From the NCBI GenBank assembly GCA_002304315.1, contig NEUO01000014.1, positions 1-39,506 of the forward strand: a stretch of DNA of 39,506 bases, written 5' to 3'. Positions 27,898 to 36,997 of the stretch are shown here, piece by piece (position 1 is the stretch's first letter; each line of letters starts with the position of its first letter). Under the pieces are notes generated by a model. It saw only the letters and a program-made list of their open reading frames with translations. It ran no database searches and was not told where the DNA came from. The stretch comes from Verrucomicrobiia bacterium Tous-C4TDCM (GTDB lineage Bacteria > Verrucomicrobiota > Verrucomicrobiia > Verrucomicrobiales > Akkermansiaceae). The translations under genes were made by a program, and so were the position numbers.

Positions 27898-28995
27898 TCA
27901 GTTCTTCAGCAGTTCCACCATTGCTTTGCCCATGGCTTCGCCGACCTCCATGTAGGTCTCGGCATTGCCGCCGTAGTGGCCGTTCCCGCTGCCGCCTTTC
28001 GACAGAGGGTTGGCATAGACCGTGGCGACATTGCCCTTGAAGTCCGGATACTTGCCGCTGGCACCGTCAACCGCGAGCTGGGCATCGAGCACCTTGCCGC
28101 CATTGCCCGTGCTGCCCTTGGTGGCCTCACCGAGGGTGGCGAGGACGAACTTGGCACCGGGGGCATTGAAGTCCTTGCGCAGCGCCTTGATGAACGCGAC
28201 GAGATTCTCCTCATACTTGGCGGCGTGGGCGGCGCTTCCGCCATCCTTCTCTCCCTGCCAGAAGAAGAATCCGGCGACCTCGTATTTCGTCGCGCCGGGG
28301 TAGTGCTTGTCGAGCTCCGTCAATGCCTTCTTCGCATCGGTCGTGTCGTCGTCATACTGCTTGCCGGCATACCACTCGATGGGCTTGCCGTTCTTGTCCA
28401 GCCACGGTGGCGGCTCGGTCGCCTTGCCTTTGGCCGGGTCGACCGGCCAGGAATCCGGGCGCTCCTTGTAGCCGGCGTACACCTTGCCTTCGAATTCGTA
28501 TCGCTCGCTGCCCGGGGGCAGCAGGTCCCAGCCGAGGCTACGGTTGCCGATGCAGGTCTTGAGGATCATGACCGGCGCATCGACGGCATTGCCCACGGGA
28601 TGCGCGATCCCGAACTCCGGGCCGATGGTGCCCTTGCTGACCGTCATCCACTCGTTGTTGAGCGGGCCCTTGCCGGACATGTAGCGCACGAAGCGGACAT
28701 CCTTCCGCTCAGCCCACGCCCCCGCGTCGTCCACCAGATAGGCATACTTGTTCTTGGTCTTCACCGCGTTCTCGAGGGAGCCCTCCGGGCCGGTGATCTT
28801 GCCCATACCGACCATGTTGGACTGGCCGAGCAGGATGAAAACCTGGACCGGCTTGGCCATGTCGGCGGGTTTGCCATCGTGCTTCGGAATGGCTGCTTCC
28901 TCGCCCGCGACGGGGCCGAGGGAAGACAAGGCAAGCGCGGTGATGCCGATGGATGAAAGGGCGAAAGCCCGGCGTGTGATGTTGGGTTGCTTCAT
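27898..28995 (-). CDS. SASA-type (sialate O-acetylesterase-like) esterase, Tat-exported (SASA1)
   Basis: The 365-residue protein starts with a Tat-like signal (NITRRAFALSSIG). It then shows the SASA/DUF303 SGNH-hydrolase signatures: VFILLGQSNMVGMG (nucleophile Ser in GQSN), GPEFGIAHPVG, FFFWQGEKDGG and a final GHYGGNAETYMEVGEAMGK block that should carry the catalytic His. Members remove O-acetyl groups from sialic acids or from plant polysaccharides such as xylan. ATG 28995 was chosen because it gives the signal. It is the last gene of the run SASA2, transglutaminase-like, SASA1 and closely resembles SASA2. Confidence 0.88.
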   Translation of the reverse strand: MKQPNITRRAFALSSIGITALALSSLGPVAGEEAAIPKHDGKPADMAKPVQVFILLGQSNMVGMGKITGPEGSLENAVKTKNKYAYLVDDAGAWAERKDVRFVRYMSGKGPLNNEWMTVSKGTIGPEFGIAHPVGNAVDAPVMILKTCIGNRSLGWDLLPPGSERYEFEGKVYAGYKERPDSWPVDPAKGKATEPPPWLDKNGKPIEWYAGKQYDDDTTDAKKALTELDKHYPGATKYEVAGFFFWQGEKDGGSAAHAAKYEENLVAFIKALRKDFNAPGAKFVLATLGEATKGSTGNGGKVLDAQLAVDGASGKYPDFKGNVATVYANPLSKGGSGNGHYGGNAETYMEVGEAMGKAMVELLKN

Positions 28996-29054
28996 GAATT
29001 CTGGTTGGTTTCGGGTTGTTGTCGGGTTCGTAAACGAAAATCGCATGGGCTGAA

Positions 29055-31169
29055 TCACTTCACCGGGGTGAGCGTAAAGTCCTTCAAGGTCACCCCGCGG
29101 CTTCCATCCTGGAGCGCGAAGTGGAGCACGTTCGCACCCTTGACCAGGGTGACTTCAAGCGGTCTGGTCAGCTGCCACATGCCGGTGGTGTAAGGAATTG
29201 CCATCTCGACGGGGGACTTCGGATCGTTCACGGCGACCATCGCCTTGTGCCCCTCCTGAACCGTGACCACCCGCGCGGAAAGCACGTATTTGCCAGCAGT
29301 GGGTGCCTCGAAGGCATACTCCGCCTGGCTGCCCCCGGTGCAGTGCAGTTGCATGCCTCCCGCAAAGCTCTTCATCGCCGCGGAGTTCCTTGACGGCTTG
29401 CCGCCGGCCACCGCTGGAATCGTGATCACGCCGTCCTTTCCGACCACGACCGTCTGATCTTCCTCCGCCAGCTTGACGGCGGAATTTTTTTGCTTCTCCT
29501 TCGGCTCGTTCGCCTCCGCGAGTTCCTGCCCGAGCGGGCCCAGGCCGACGGCCGTGGCCGCCATCGCCGCCGCCTGATGGCGGGACATGCCGCTCCAGAA
29601 GCCGCCGGCGATTCCCTTGCGGTCGTTGTAGGGCTGCTCGCCAAGAACGAGGCTGATCCACCGTGCCCGCTGAACCTTCAGATACTCCCGGCCATGGGCG
29701 CGGGCCTGGGTCTCCAGCAGGAAATCGGAACCGCTGCGCGGGGCCTCGTCCTTGTCCCACCAGCTATGCTCGTATCCCGCACCGAGATTGACCACCCAGC
29801 CTTTCGGCGTCCAGTGGCTCAAGGCGGCATGAGCCTTCTGGGTCACGCCCCAGGTCGGGATGCCGAAGCTCTTCAGGATGAACCGTCCGAAGAACGCGCG
29901 CCGGCCGCAGATCCCGCCGTTCCGGATGATGTTCTGATGCTGGTGCAGCGAAGGGATGTCATACTGCACGTTCTGTGAACCGTAGGGGACTTCGGTTCTG
30001 ACGGTCGCCGAATAGCGCCAGCCGTAATCCGGGTTGTAGATATGATCGGGCCGGTAGTTGCGGAGCATCTCGCGTCCCCACGCCAGGATATCATCCGGCG
30101 CATCGCAATCGACGACCATCCGCATCTCCCATGCGCTCAGGTCCTTGAACGCGGCATCCAGTTCGCCATCCAGGTAAGCCTTCTCATAGTGAAGGTAGCG
30201 CTTCACCGCATCCACGGTGGCCGGGGCTCCGGTTGCCTCCTTGGCGTTGTTCTGCGGGATCGGTTTGGCATGTTCCAGGCTGGTGGCGAGCGCGAGGCGC
30301 TGCAGGGTGCCTTCAGCGGACTTCGGGCTCGCCTTCCGGATCGCTTCGAGGACCTCCATCACCCGGCCGTATTGGCCGAACTTGGCTCCGCCGGTTTCGA
30401 GCATCTGCTTCATGAGAACGTTATCCGCGAGAAGCTTGTCCACCATCGCCTCCTGCTCCTTGCCGAGCTGGGCGAAGGCGGCCAGGCCGCGAGGTGTCGC
30501 CTCGGCCAGCAGGGCTCCCTTGACCAGCTTCGCATCCAGCTTGTCGCTCGCGAGGCTGGGGCCGATGCCCGCCATGATCGCCTTGAACGCCGTGAGTTCC
30601 TTGTTCCGGGCCTCGGTCAGTGCCGCCTGGGCCGCCTGATTCGCCCGGACCGCTTTCGGCTCGTCGACCTTCGCCTTGTCCAGCGCTTCCTGGCGTTCCT
30701 TGAGTGCCTTGAGGCCGTCCTCCTTGTTCGCCTGCCACTTGGCCAGATCCTTCTTTGCCGCTTCCCGCTCGGCATCCGTGGACGCCTTTTTCAGCGCCGC
30801 CTCCGCCTGCGCGATCCCCTTCTCCGCGCCGCCGATCCACTTGCCCTTCGCGTGATCCACCAGGCTTTTCGCGCCTTGGATCTTGCCCAGGGAAAGCTGG
30901 GCTTCCTTCGCCGCCGCTTCGGCCGCCTTGATGGCTTCGCCGGCCTTCAACAGGGCGGTCCTTCTGCTGTCATCGGTCTTGGGCAGTGCCTTTGCGATCT
31001 CCGCTTGCAACGCCTTGAGCTGGTCGGCGTACTTCGCTTCGAGTCGCTGCCCTTCCGCGTTGAGCGGTGCTTCGACCCGCTGCTTCTGCGGCGCGGCGGA
31101 AACGGTGGAGATACCGGCCGGCATCATCGCCAGCAGAAAGGACAGGGCGAGTGCTTGGGTGGGTTTCAT
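29055..31169 (-). CDS. Secreted coiled-coil transglutaminase-like protein with C-terminal beta-sandwich
   Basis: This 704-residue protein has a signal peptide (MKPTQALALSFLLAMMPAGI and on to about 25). A charged Ala/Lys/Glu-rich coiled coil covers about 40-230. A transglutaminase-like core follows with Cys421 in NGGICGRRAFFGR, His in KAHAALSHW near 449 and a WVVNLGAG strand. The last 115 residues look like a CBM6/35-type or galactose-binding beta-sandwich (YAFEAPTAGKYVLSARVVTV). Proteins with this papain-like fold cross-link or hydrolyse amide bonds. Flanked on both sides by SASA esterases in one orientation, it probably acts on a protein-linked glycan or cell-surface matrix; this is inference. 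The frame is open further upstream only through overlap with the SASA2 gene; ATG 31169 gives the signal peptide. Confidence 0.78.
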   Translation of the reverse strand: MKPTQALALSFLLAMMPAGISTVSAAPQKQRVEAPLNAEGQRLEAKYADQLKALQAEIAKALPKTDDSRRTALLKAGEAIKAAEAAAKEAQLSLGKIQGAKSLVDHAKGKWIGGAEKGIAQAEAALKKASTDAEREAAKKDLAKWQANKEDGLKALKERQEALDKAKVDEPKAVRANQAAQAALTEARNKELTAFKAIMAGIGPSLASDKLDAKLVKGALLAEATPRGLAAFAQLGKEQEAMVDKLLADNVLMKQMLETGGAKFGQYGRVMEVLEAIRKASPKSAEGTLQRLALATSLEHAKPIPQNNAKEATGAPATVDAVKRYLHYEKAYLDGELDAAFKDLSAWEMRMVVDCDAPDDILAWGREMLRNYRPDHIYNPDYGWRYSATVRTEVPYGSQNVQYDIPSLHQHQNIIRNGGICGRRAFFGRFILKSFGIPTWGVTQKAHAALSHWTPKGWVVNLGAGYEHSWWDKDEAPRSGSDFLLETQARAHGREYLKVQRARWISLVLGEQPYNDRKGIAGGFWSGMSRHQAAAMAATAVGLGPLGQELAEANEPKEKQKNSAVKLAEEDQTVVVGKDGVITIPAVAGGKPSRNSAAMKSFAGGMQLHCTGGSQAEYAFEAPTAGKYVLSARVVTVQEGHKAMVAVNDPKSPVEMAIPYTTGMWQLTRPLEVTLVKGANVLHFALQDGSRGVTLKDFTLTPVK

Positions 31170-31242
31170 GGCTGGGTTCGGGATCATGGGTATCGGAGGA
31201 CTGTTAGAAGAGAAAAGCGGGTCTACGGGAAGCGCGCCGGGA

Positions 31243-32544
31243 TTACTTCCCGTTCGCGAGCAAATCGACCATGGCCTGACCCATGGCTTGGCCGACTTCC
31301 ATGTAGGTTTCGGCGTTGCCGCCGTAGTGGCTGTTCCCGCTGCCACCTTTCGACAAGGGATTGGAGTAGACCGTGGCGACGTTGCCCTTGAACTCCGGAT
31401 ACTTGCCGTCCTTACCATCGACCGCGAGCTGGGCATCGAGCACCTTGCCGCCATTGCCACCGCTGCCTTTTGTGGACTCACCCAAAGTGGCCAGCACGAA
31501 CTTCGCTTCAGGCGCCTCGAAGTCCTTGCGCAGTTGCTTGATGAAATGAACGAGATTCTTTTCATAGCGCGCCGCGTGTTCAGCGCTTCCGCAATCCTTC
31601 TCCCCCTGCCAGAAGAAGAAGCCCGCGACTTCATACTTCTTCGCTTCGGGATAATGAGTGTCGAGATCCGCCAGCACCTTTTTCGCGTCCTCCGTGTCGT
31701 CGTCGTACTGCTTGCCGGCATACCAGGCACCCTCGACCTTCTCGCCATTGCCCTTGGGATTGTCCGGCGTCCCGCGGTATCCGGGAACCGTCTTCCCTTC
31801 ATACTCGTAGGGCTCCGAGCCCGGCGGCAGGAGGTCCCAGCCGAGGCTCCGGTTGCCGATGCAGCTCTTGAGGATCATGACCGGCGCGTCGATCGCATTG
31901 GCCAGCGGATGTCCGAGCCCGTATTCCGGGCCGATGGTGCCGCTCTTGATGGTCATCCATTCATTGGCCAGCAGACCCTTCCCCTGCATCATGCGCACGA
32001 AGCGTGCATCCTTCCGCTCCAGCCAGCCGCCCGCTTCGTCCGCCAGATAGGGGTAGAGGCTCTTGGCTTTCACGGCGTTCTCCAGTGAACCTTCGCCACC
32101 GGCGATCTTGCCGAGGCCGACCATGTTGGACTGGCCGAGGAGGATGAAGACCTTGACCGGCTTGGACATGTCCGCGGGCTTCCCGTCGTGCTTGGCGAAA
32201 AGGACTTTGGGATCGGCGTCGATCTTCTCATTTGAAGAAGTGCTGGTGGAGGGAGCTACCGTCTTGCCCTTCTCCTTGAGGAATTCGATGTCTACGGCCG
32301 AGAGCTTGTCCTGTTTGAAACTCAGGGTTTTCCCGTTGGCCAGGGTCACGCCGACCGCTCCGGTGTCCGGTTCGTAGGATTTCAGTTCACCTTCAAAGGT
32401 CTTCCCTCCATCCGAGCTGGTCCAGGTACGGGCTTGTGCGCCACAGAGAAGCAGGACCGCAAGGGCCGCAGCTCCGGCGAGGCGGGAATCCCATCGGGCG
32501 CGGAGTGGCCGGTCGATGCGGGTGGATGAAAGGGAATGGATCAT
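31243..32544 (-). CDS. SASA-type esterase with N-terminal SHD1-like domain (SASA2)
   Basis: The 433-residue protein has a signal-anchor/signal peptide (LAGAAALAVLLLCGAQA, about 23-39). An SHD1 (SLA1 homology)-like module follows at about 40-95 (RTWTSSDGGKTFEGELKSY, then ANGKTLSFKQDKLSAVD), common in secreted verrucomicrobial and planctomycetal proteins. The SASA domain has VFILLGQSNMVGLG, GPEYGLGHPLANAID, FFFWQGEKDCGS and a final HYGGNAETYMEVGQAMGQ. It is the first gene of the minus-strand run, and the putative XylR-type site 3 lies 92 bases upstream. The SASA domain is very close to that of SASA1, so one arose by duplication of the other. Confidence 0.87.
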   Translation of the reverse strand: MIHSLSSTRIDRPLRARWDSRLAGAAALAVLLLCGAQARTWTSSDGGKTFEGELKSYEPDTGAVGVTLANGKTLSFKQDKLSAVDIEFLKEKGKTVAPSTSTSSNEKIDADPKVLFAKHDGKPADMSKPVKVFILLGQSNMVGLGKIAGGEGSLENAVKAKSLYPYLADEAGGWLERKDARFVRMMQGKGLLANEWMTIKSGTIGPEYGLGHPLANAIDAPVMILKSCIGNRSLGWDLLPPGSEPYEYEGKTVPGYRGTPDNPKGNGEKVEGAWYAGKQYDDDTEDAKKVLADLDTHYPEAKKYEVAGFFFWQGEKDCGSAEHAARYEKNLVHFIKQLRKDFEAPEAKFVLATLGESTKGSGGNGGKVLDAQLAVDGKDGKYPEFKGNVATVYSNPLSKGGSGNSHYGGNAETYMEVGQAMGQAMVDLLANGK

Positions 32545-32635
32545 GATCTTTGGTTTCGGGTTCGGGAGGCCGCGAGGAACAGTGCGATGGAATCGTTGGG
32601 ATATACAGTTTCGATGACAGGAATCCTTCAACTGG

Positions 32636-32665
32636 AACGCGCAATTGAAACGCCGATTTGCGCCA
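32636..32665 (-). promoter_or_regulatory. Candidate XylR/AraC-type site 3, upstream of the SASA2-led run
   Basis: Read on the minus strand, TGGCGCA (32665-32659) is followed by AA and, after the same spacing as in sites 1 and 2, by TTCA and a CGC. By hand alignment about 21 of 30 positions equal site 2, including TGGCGCAAA, CG and TTCA at identical offsets. It lies 92 bases before the SASA2 start and points towards it, as site 2 points towards pepC at 100 bases. Confidence 0.55.
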
Positions 32666-32698
32666 AATCTTGCCTCGTGCGATCAGAGCGCCAGGGAG

Positions 32699-34120
32699 CT
32701 ACGGCTTCGCCTTCAGCAGCTCGAGCATCCCCTTCCCCATCGCCTCGCCGATCTGCATCTAGGTGCCGGCGTTCTGGTGATAGTGGAAACCCTGGTTCTT
32801 GGGCGACTCCTCCACCTTGGGAAAGAAATCGCGGGTCTCGACGGTCTTCACGTTGCCTTTGAATTCCGCATACTTGTCCTTGGAGCCATCGACCGCCAAC
32901 TGCGCTTCGGCGACCGCGAGGCCGAATCCTTCGCGGCCTTCGTTGCCGCATCCGACCGTCACCACGAAAGGCGCTTCCGGTGCGTTGAAATCCTTGCGCA
33001 GGGAGTGGATCAGGCGGACGAGATTCTGTTCATAGCGGGAAGCGGTGACTTCGCTGCCGGTGTCCTTGTGTCCCTGGAACCAGACGAATCCGGCGATCTC
33101 GTAACGGCGGCCTTTCCATTGGGGGAACGATTCGTCGAACTTCGAAAGCACGTCCTTGGCCGCGGTAACGCAGTCGTCATACTGCTTGCCGGCATACCAG
33201 TTCACGTTGCCGGGCTGCTCGCCCTTCTTCCACGAAGGCGCGGTGTCCTTGTAACCGGCATAGACCGTGTCGCCGACTTCATAACGCTCGCTGCCGGGCG
33301 GCAGGAAATCCCAGGCGAGGCCGCGGTTCCCCTGGGAGGTCTTGAGGATGAGGACCGGCTCTTCATGGAAATCGCCCATGATGTGGCCGAAACCGAGTTC
33401 GGGACCGATCTGGGCATCGCCGGCACCGCAACCGATGCTCAGCCACTTGTTCGCGGTGGCGGTCACCACCCCCTTGTACCATACGTCGTCGCGCGAGACC
33501 CAGTTTCGGTCCTTATCGATGAGATAGGGAAATTTGCCCTGCTCCTTCACCACCGTGGTGAGGGTGCCCGGGACGTCGAGACGCGCCGTCCAGCCCAAGC
33601 CGCTCGCGTTCTCCGTGAAGAACGTGATCTTGAAGGGAACCTTTTTGCCGGCTTCCAGTTTCACGGACTTCTTGATCGCTTTTCCGCCCGGCTCGCGGCG
33701 ATGCGCTTCCACCCCGGCGACCACCATGACATTGTCCTCGGCCGCTCCGAATCCCGGCCTGAACTCGAAGACCCCGGTGGTCGTCGGCAGGATGAAACCG
33801 CGCACCACCTGCACGCCGCCTCCGGGAAAGGGCGTCGGCTCCGTGCCGCCAAAGCTTGCCAGAGCCACGGTCTTCACCGGCTTCAAGGCGTCGTAGTCCG
33901 CCTTCGGATCGTAGGCCCCCTCATACACGCAAAGGGTGGGCTCGAGGAATTCGTCGCCCCAACGCAAGCCGCCGGAATCGACCTAGCCGATGCCGACCAT
34001 GTTCGACTGGCCGGCGAGGATGTAGACTTTGACCGGAACCCCGGCCGCGGCGTGTGAGGGCCCTTGGAAGGCTGCAAAGGCGGCAAGAGTTACCAGCGTG
34101 GTGTAGCTTGGAATTTTCAT
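32699..34120 (-). pseudogene. SASA-type esterase with two in-frame amber codons (SASA3)
   Basis: Read through two TAG codons, the frame encodes 473 positions with a signal peptide (MKIPSYTTLVTLAAFAAFQG) and the SASA nucleophile motif VYILAGQSNMVGIG. Codon 46 (33983-33985) is TAG directly after that motif, where relatives have Gln. Codon 454 (32759-32761) is TAG where SASA1 and SASA2 have Tyr in AETYMEVG. The frame is otherwise open and well conserved, including an inserted beta domain at about 60-180 and FVWFQGHKDTG. Both changes are single-base. Either the gene has just decayed, or the bases are assembly errors. It follows the DUF6288-like gene (copy 2) after 41 bases. Confidence 0.8.
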
Positions 34121-34160
34121 GGAGTGGATGGGAACGGGCGTCGGGCCTTGCGGAGCCCGA

Positions 34161-36575
34161 TCATTTCAGAGAAATCAGCTCCGGGAGGTCGGTCGAGGCT
34201 TCGATGGACTTGATGGTTTCGCGCAGACACTGCGCTTTCATCAGCATGAGCTTCTTCGGGAAGTCCTTCTCGTCCTTCTCGAAATAGTCGGCGAGCTTGT
34301 TCAACTCCGGGATCATCGCCTTCGCGTGGGCACCATAACTGAGCAGGATCTTCATCAACTCGGGGGTCCGCTCCTGGCTGTCCCACGGATTCTGATAGCG
34401 GGTGTATTTCACGCAGGCGACGATGCCCTCCTTGATCCGGTGTGTCGCGAGCAAGCGGAGTCCTTCCACGCGGATCGTGTCGGCGAACATCTCCCCGCTC
34501 GGAGCCGGTTCTTCGACGGCTTGGAGAACGGCCGGCAGCAAGGGCTCGATGTCTTTGAAGGGCAAATTCCGATAAACGGAACCAATGCTCCCGCGGGCAC
34601 GTCCGTCCTGGTTTTTGAGTCCGGCGCGGACTGCCTTGGAAAGGGCCCCGCGGTCCACTCCTTCAAGCGAGCGGCCCAGCAATCCGCCGCCCTGCTCGAA
34701 CAGGGCGAAGCAGAGGTAACGCTGCTGCATCGCGCGAGGATCTCCCTTTGACTCGGCGTGAGCCAGCAGGTCGAGGAGTTCGGGAACCGCGCTCTTGGCG
34801 GGCGCACCGATTCCCGCGAGCGCATCGGCCGCCTTGATCCGCAGCCAGAGATCCTGATCCTTCAGGCATTTCTTGAGTGCTTCAACAGCGGGTGCGCCCC
34901 GGCCACCAAGCGCTGCCAGAGTCTGGCAGGCACCGAGGCGGGCATGGAGACTTGGGGAATCGAGCATCTTCACCAGCGCAGGAACCGGCGAGTCGCTCTT
35001 TCGCCGGGCAAGCGCCATCGCCGCCCGCTCGCGAACGACCGGGGACCAGTTGCCAAGGCATTCGAAGAGCTGATCTCCCCCCAGCTTGTCGTAGGCACTG
35101 TTGCGGTCCTTGTTGCTCCAGCCGCGGCCATCGACGATCAGGGACCGCGCGGCGCTGGCATCCAGTTGTGGCGCGGAAACCTTGCCCTTGCCCGTTAGAT
35201 AGATCTTCTTGAGCGGCATCGCGCAGGCCAGCAGATATCCCCCGCTGCAGTCCCAGCCCTGGTAGCTGTCATTGTCCGGCTCCGGCGGTCCTTGGTGGAC
35301 GAAGTTGCCATCCCACTGCCGCGCGAGGTCGGAATACCAGCCGCCGAACTCCTCCATCCACGCTCCCGTGGCATGACGGCCGGACTGCGCCACGCCCGGC
35401 ACTGCCCATAGAACATTAAAGTAGTTTCCCGTGTGGCCGCAGTCACGCTCCGGTCCGTGGGACGCGATGCTCATGCGGGAGAAAAACTCCACGCCGTCCT
35501 TCTCTCCGAGGAGATTGAAGAGCACCGCGGCCATCCCGCACTTGCCGTTGTCGTCGTGATTCTCGATCCAGGGATGGTGGTCGCCATAAGGCACGGCACC
35601 CTTCCCGATATAGAAGCGCATCAGCCGGGCGCTGAGCTCGATGGCACGCTCCACCGCGGGATCCTTCACGCCCGCGGCCCGGGCCATCACCAGCGAAATC
35701 GTCAGCGGCAAGCCCGGGGAATTCATCATCCCATAGCCGCGGAGGCGTCCGTCCGGCAACGCGAAGCCGTGCCCCCAGGACCCGACCGCGCTCTGGCCCT
35801 CCGCCGCTTCCAAGGCGAGACGCTTGAGGCCCGGCATGACCGACTGGTCTCCGGTGGCCAACACATACTCGGAGAGCAGCATCATGACATAGCCGTAGTG
35901 CCAGGTCTGCATAGAGTCCGCCGTGAAAGCGGCCGCCCATTCGGCCTCCTTCTTGACGAGCGGCAGATGGGCGGGGTCGCCGCCGGCCAGCAGGGCAAGT
36001 GCGTTGACGGAGCGCGGGATCGCATCCTGATGCTTCCCATAGTCCGGCTCCCCGACACGCTTCGCAAGCGCCGCGAGACCCAGCTCGAGGACGCGCCGGG
36101 ACTTCGGGCAGTCATAGGGCGCGGTGGCGCTGTAAGTCCCGAGCACGGGAAGCTTCACGGCCACTTCCTCCGACTTGCCAGCGCGCCAACGGGTGAGGCC
36201 GAGCTTACCGCCCCCCGCTTCCGCCTCGGCCGCGGTGAGCGCCTTGCCCAGCTCCGTCCGTGGGTCGAGGGAGAAAGGCTTGCCGCCGACGCCGAGGATC
36301 ACGTCACCGACGGCCAGCACGCGCTCGGCCGGCGATCCGGCCGCCACTTTGGTGACCGAGATTTGCCGGGCATCACTGGTGACCATCTTGTCGCAAAACA
36401 TCCACCCGCGGGCACCTGTGGCACCGAGGTTCCAGTCGTGCTTCGCCGCCGCGGGAATGGCATCCCCCTTGGTGAAATCGGGCAGGGTCAGGGCCGGGCC
36501 GCCGCCGGCGGCCATGGCAGGGTGAGACGAACCGCAAAGGATTGCGAATCCGAGAATGATGATTGCTGGCTTCAT
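34161..36575 (-). CDS. Exported PDZ - DUF6288-like alpha/alpha - HEAT repeat protein (copy 2)
   Basis: The 804-residue paralogue of the protein at 25404-27803 has the same order: signal peptide (MKPAIIILGFAILCGSSHPA), PDZ (VAAGSPAERVLAVGDVILGV), helix-rich core (FYIGKGAVPYGDHHPWIENH) and HEAT-like repeats (VPALVKMLDSPSLHARLGAC). The identity is high over the whole length by eye. Blocks around GSWGHGFALPDGRL, PYGDH, CGHTGN and DGRGWSNKDRNSAYD are almost the same in both copies and are candidates for the active site or ligand site. The frame is open far upstream, but ATG 36575 gives the signal peptide. It leads a minus-strand run with the broken SASA3. Confidence 0.8.
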   Translation of the reverse strand: MKPAIIILGFAILCGSSHPAMAAGGGPALTLPDFTKGDAIPAAAKHDWNLGATGARGWMFCDKMVTSDARQISVTKVAAGSPAERVLAVGDVILGVGGKPFSLDPRTELGKALTAAEAEAGGGKLGLTRWRAGKSEEVAVKLPVLGTYSATAPYDCPKSRRVLELGLAALAKRVGEPDYGKHQDAIPRSVNALALLAGGDPAHLPLVKKEAEWAAAFTADSMQTWHYGYVMMLLSEYVLATGDQSVMPGLKRLALEAAEGQSAVGSWGHGFALPDGRLRGYGMMNSPGLPLTISLVMARAAGVKDPAVERAIELSARLMRFYIGKGAVPYGDHHPWIENHDDNGKCGMAAVLFNLLGEKDGVEFFSRMSIASHGPERDCGHTGNYFNVLWAVPGVAQSGRHATGAWMEEFGGWYSDLARQWDGNFVHQGPPEPDNDSYQGWDCSGGYLLACAMPLKKIYLTGKGKVSAPQLDASAARSLIVDGRGWSNKDRNSAYDKLGGDQLFECLGNWSPVVRERAAMALARRKSDSPVPALVKMLDSPSLHARLGACQTLAALGGRGAPAVEALKKCLKDQDLWLRIKAADALAGIGAPAKSAVPELLDLLAHAESKGDPRAMQQRYLCFALFEQGGGLLGRSLEGVDRGALSKAVRAGLKNQDGRARGSIGSVYRNLPFKDIEPLLPAVLQAVEEPAPSGEMFADTIRVEGLRLLATHRIKEGIVACVKYTRYQNPWDSQERTPELMKILLSYGAHAKAMIPELNKLADYFEKDEKDFPKKLMLMKAQCLRETIKSIEASTDLPELISLK

Positions 36576-36997
36576 TGATTTGCTCTTCCGGTTGATTTGA
36601 GTTCGACCCTCGCTTCGGCGATGTCTTTGCCGATGCCGCCAAGGATTTAGGACAAGCCGAGGTGTGAATTCCCACCCGCGGGTCGCGTTCCGGGAGCGAT
36701 TTTGGAGCGGTTTGACTCGGCGCCAAGGTGCCCGGAACACGGCGTTAATCCAGCACCAATGTTCCGCCCGCTCAGGCCCGCCCGCGGGCTGGTTAAGACA
36801 AGCTTTGAGCCGCCGCCCGCTCCGCGGGATGCTACAAGCCGGTGGAACCCCGGTGCTGCCGTTCTGTTTGTCACAAGCCCCATAAATCGGGGGTGCCCCC
36901 CAAGGTACGAGCGGGAGGCAGATGACCGGATGGAATCCGGGTCTAACAGATTCAAAATCCAGGGACTTAAACCCAAGGACGCTTTGCCTCGAATTGC
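36576..36997. other. 422-base non-coding gap with several GC-rich hairpins
   Basis: No credible gene is seen. The stretch holds inverted repeats: GGAACA (36734-36739) with TGTTCC (36760-36765), GCCCGC (36776-36781) with GCGGGC (36784-36789), and CCCGC (36816-36820) with GCGGG (36824-36828). It should carry the promoter of the DUF6288-like gene (copy 2). The hairpin cluster may be a mobile intergenic repeat or a structured leader RNA; I cannot tell which. Confidence 0.4.

Noticed and set aside
3827-33985. Genome-wide reassignment of TAG as a sense codon
   Set aside because: The in-frame TAGs stand at expected Trp, Gln and Tyr positions, which no single meaning explains, and TAG ends intact genes at 16371 and 36998. 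One lesion is TAA.
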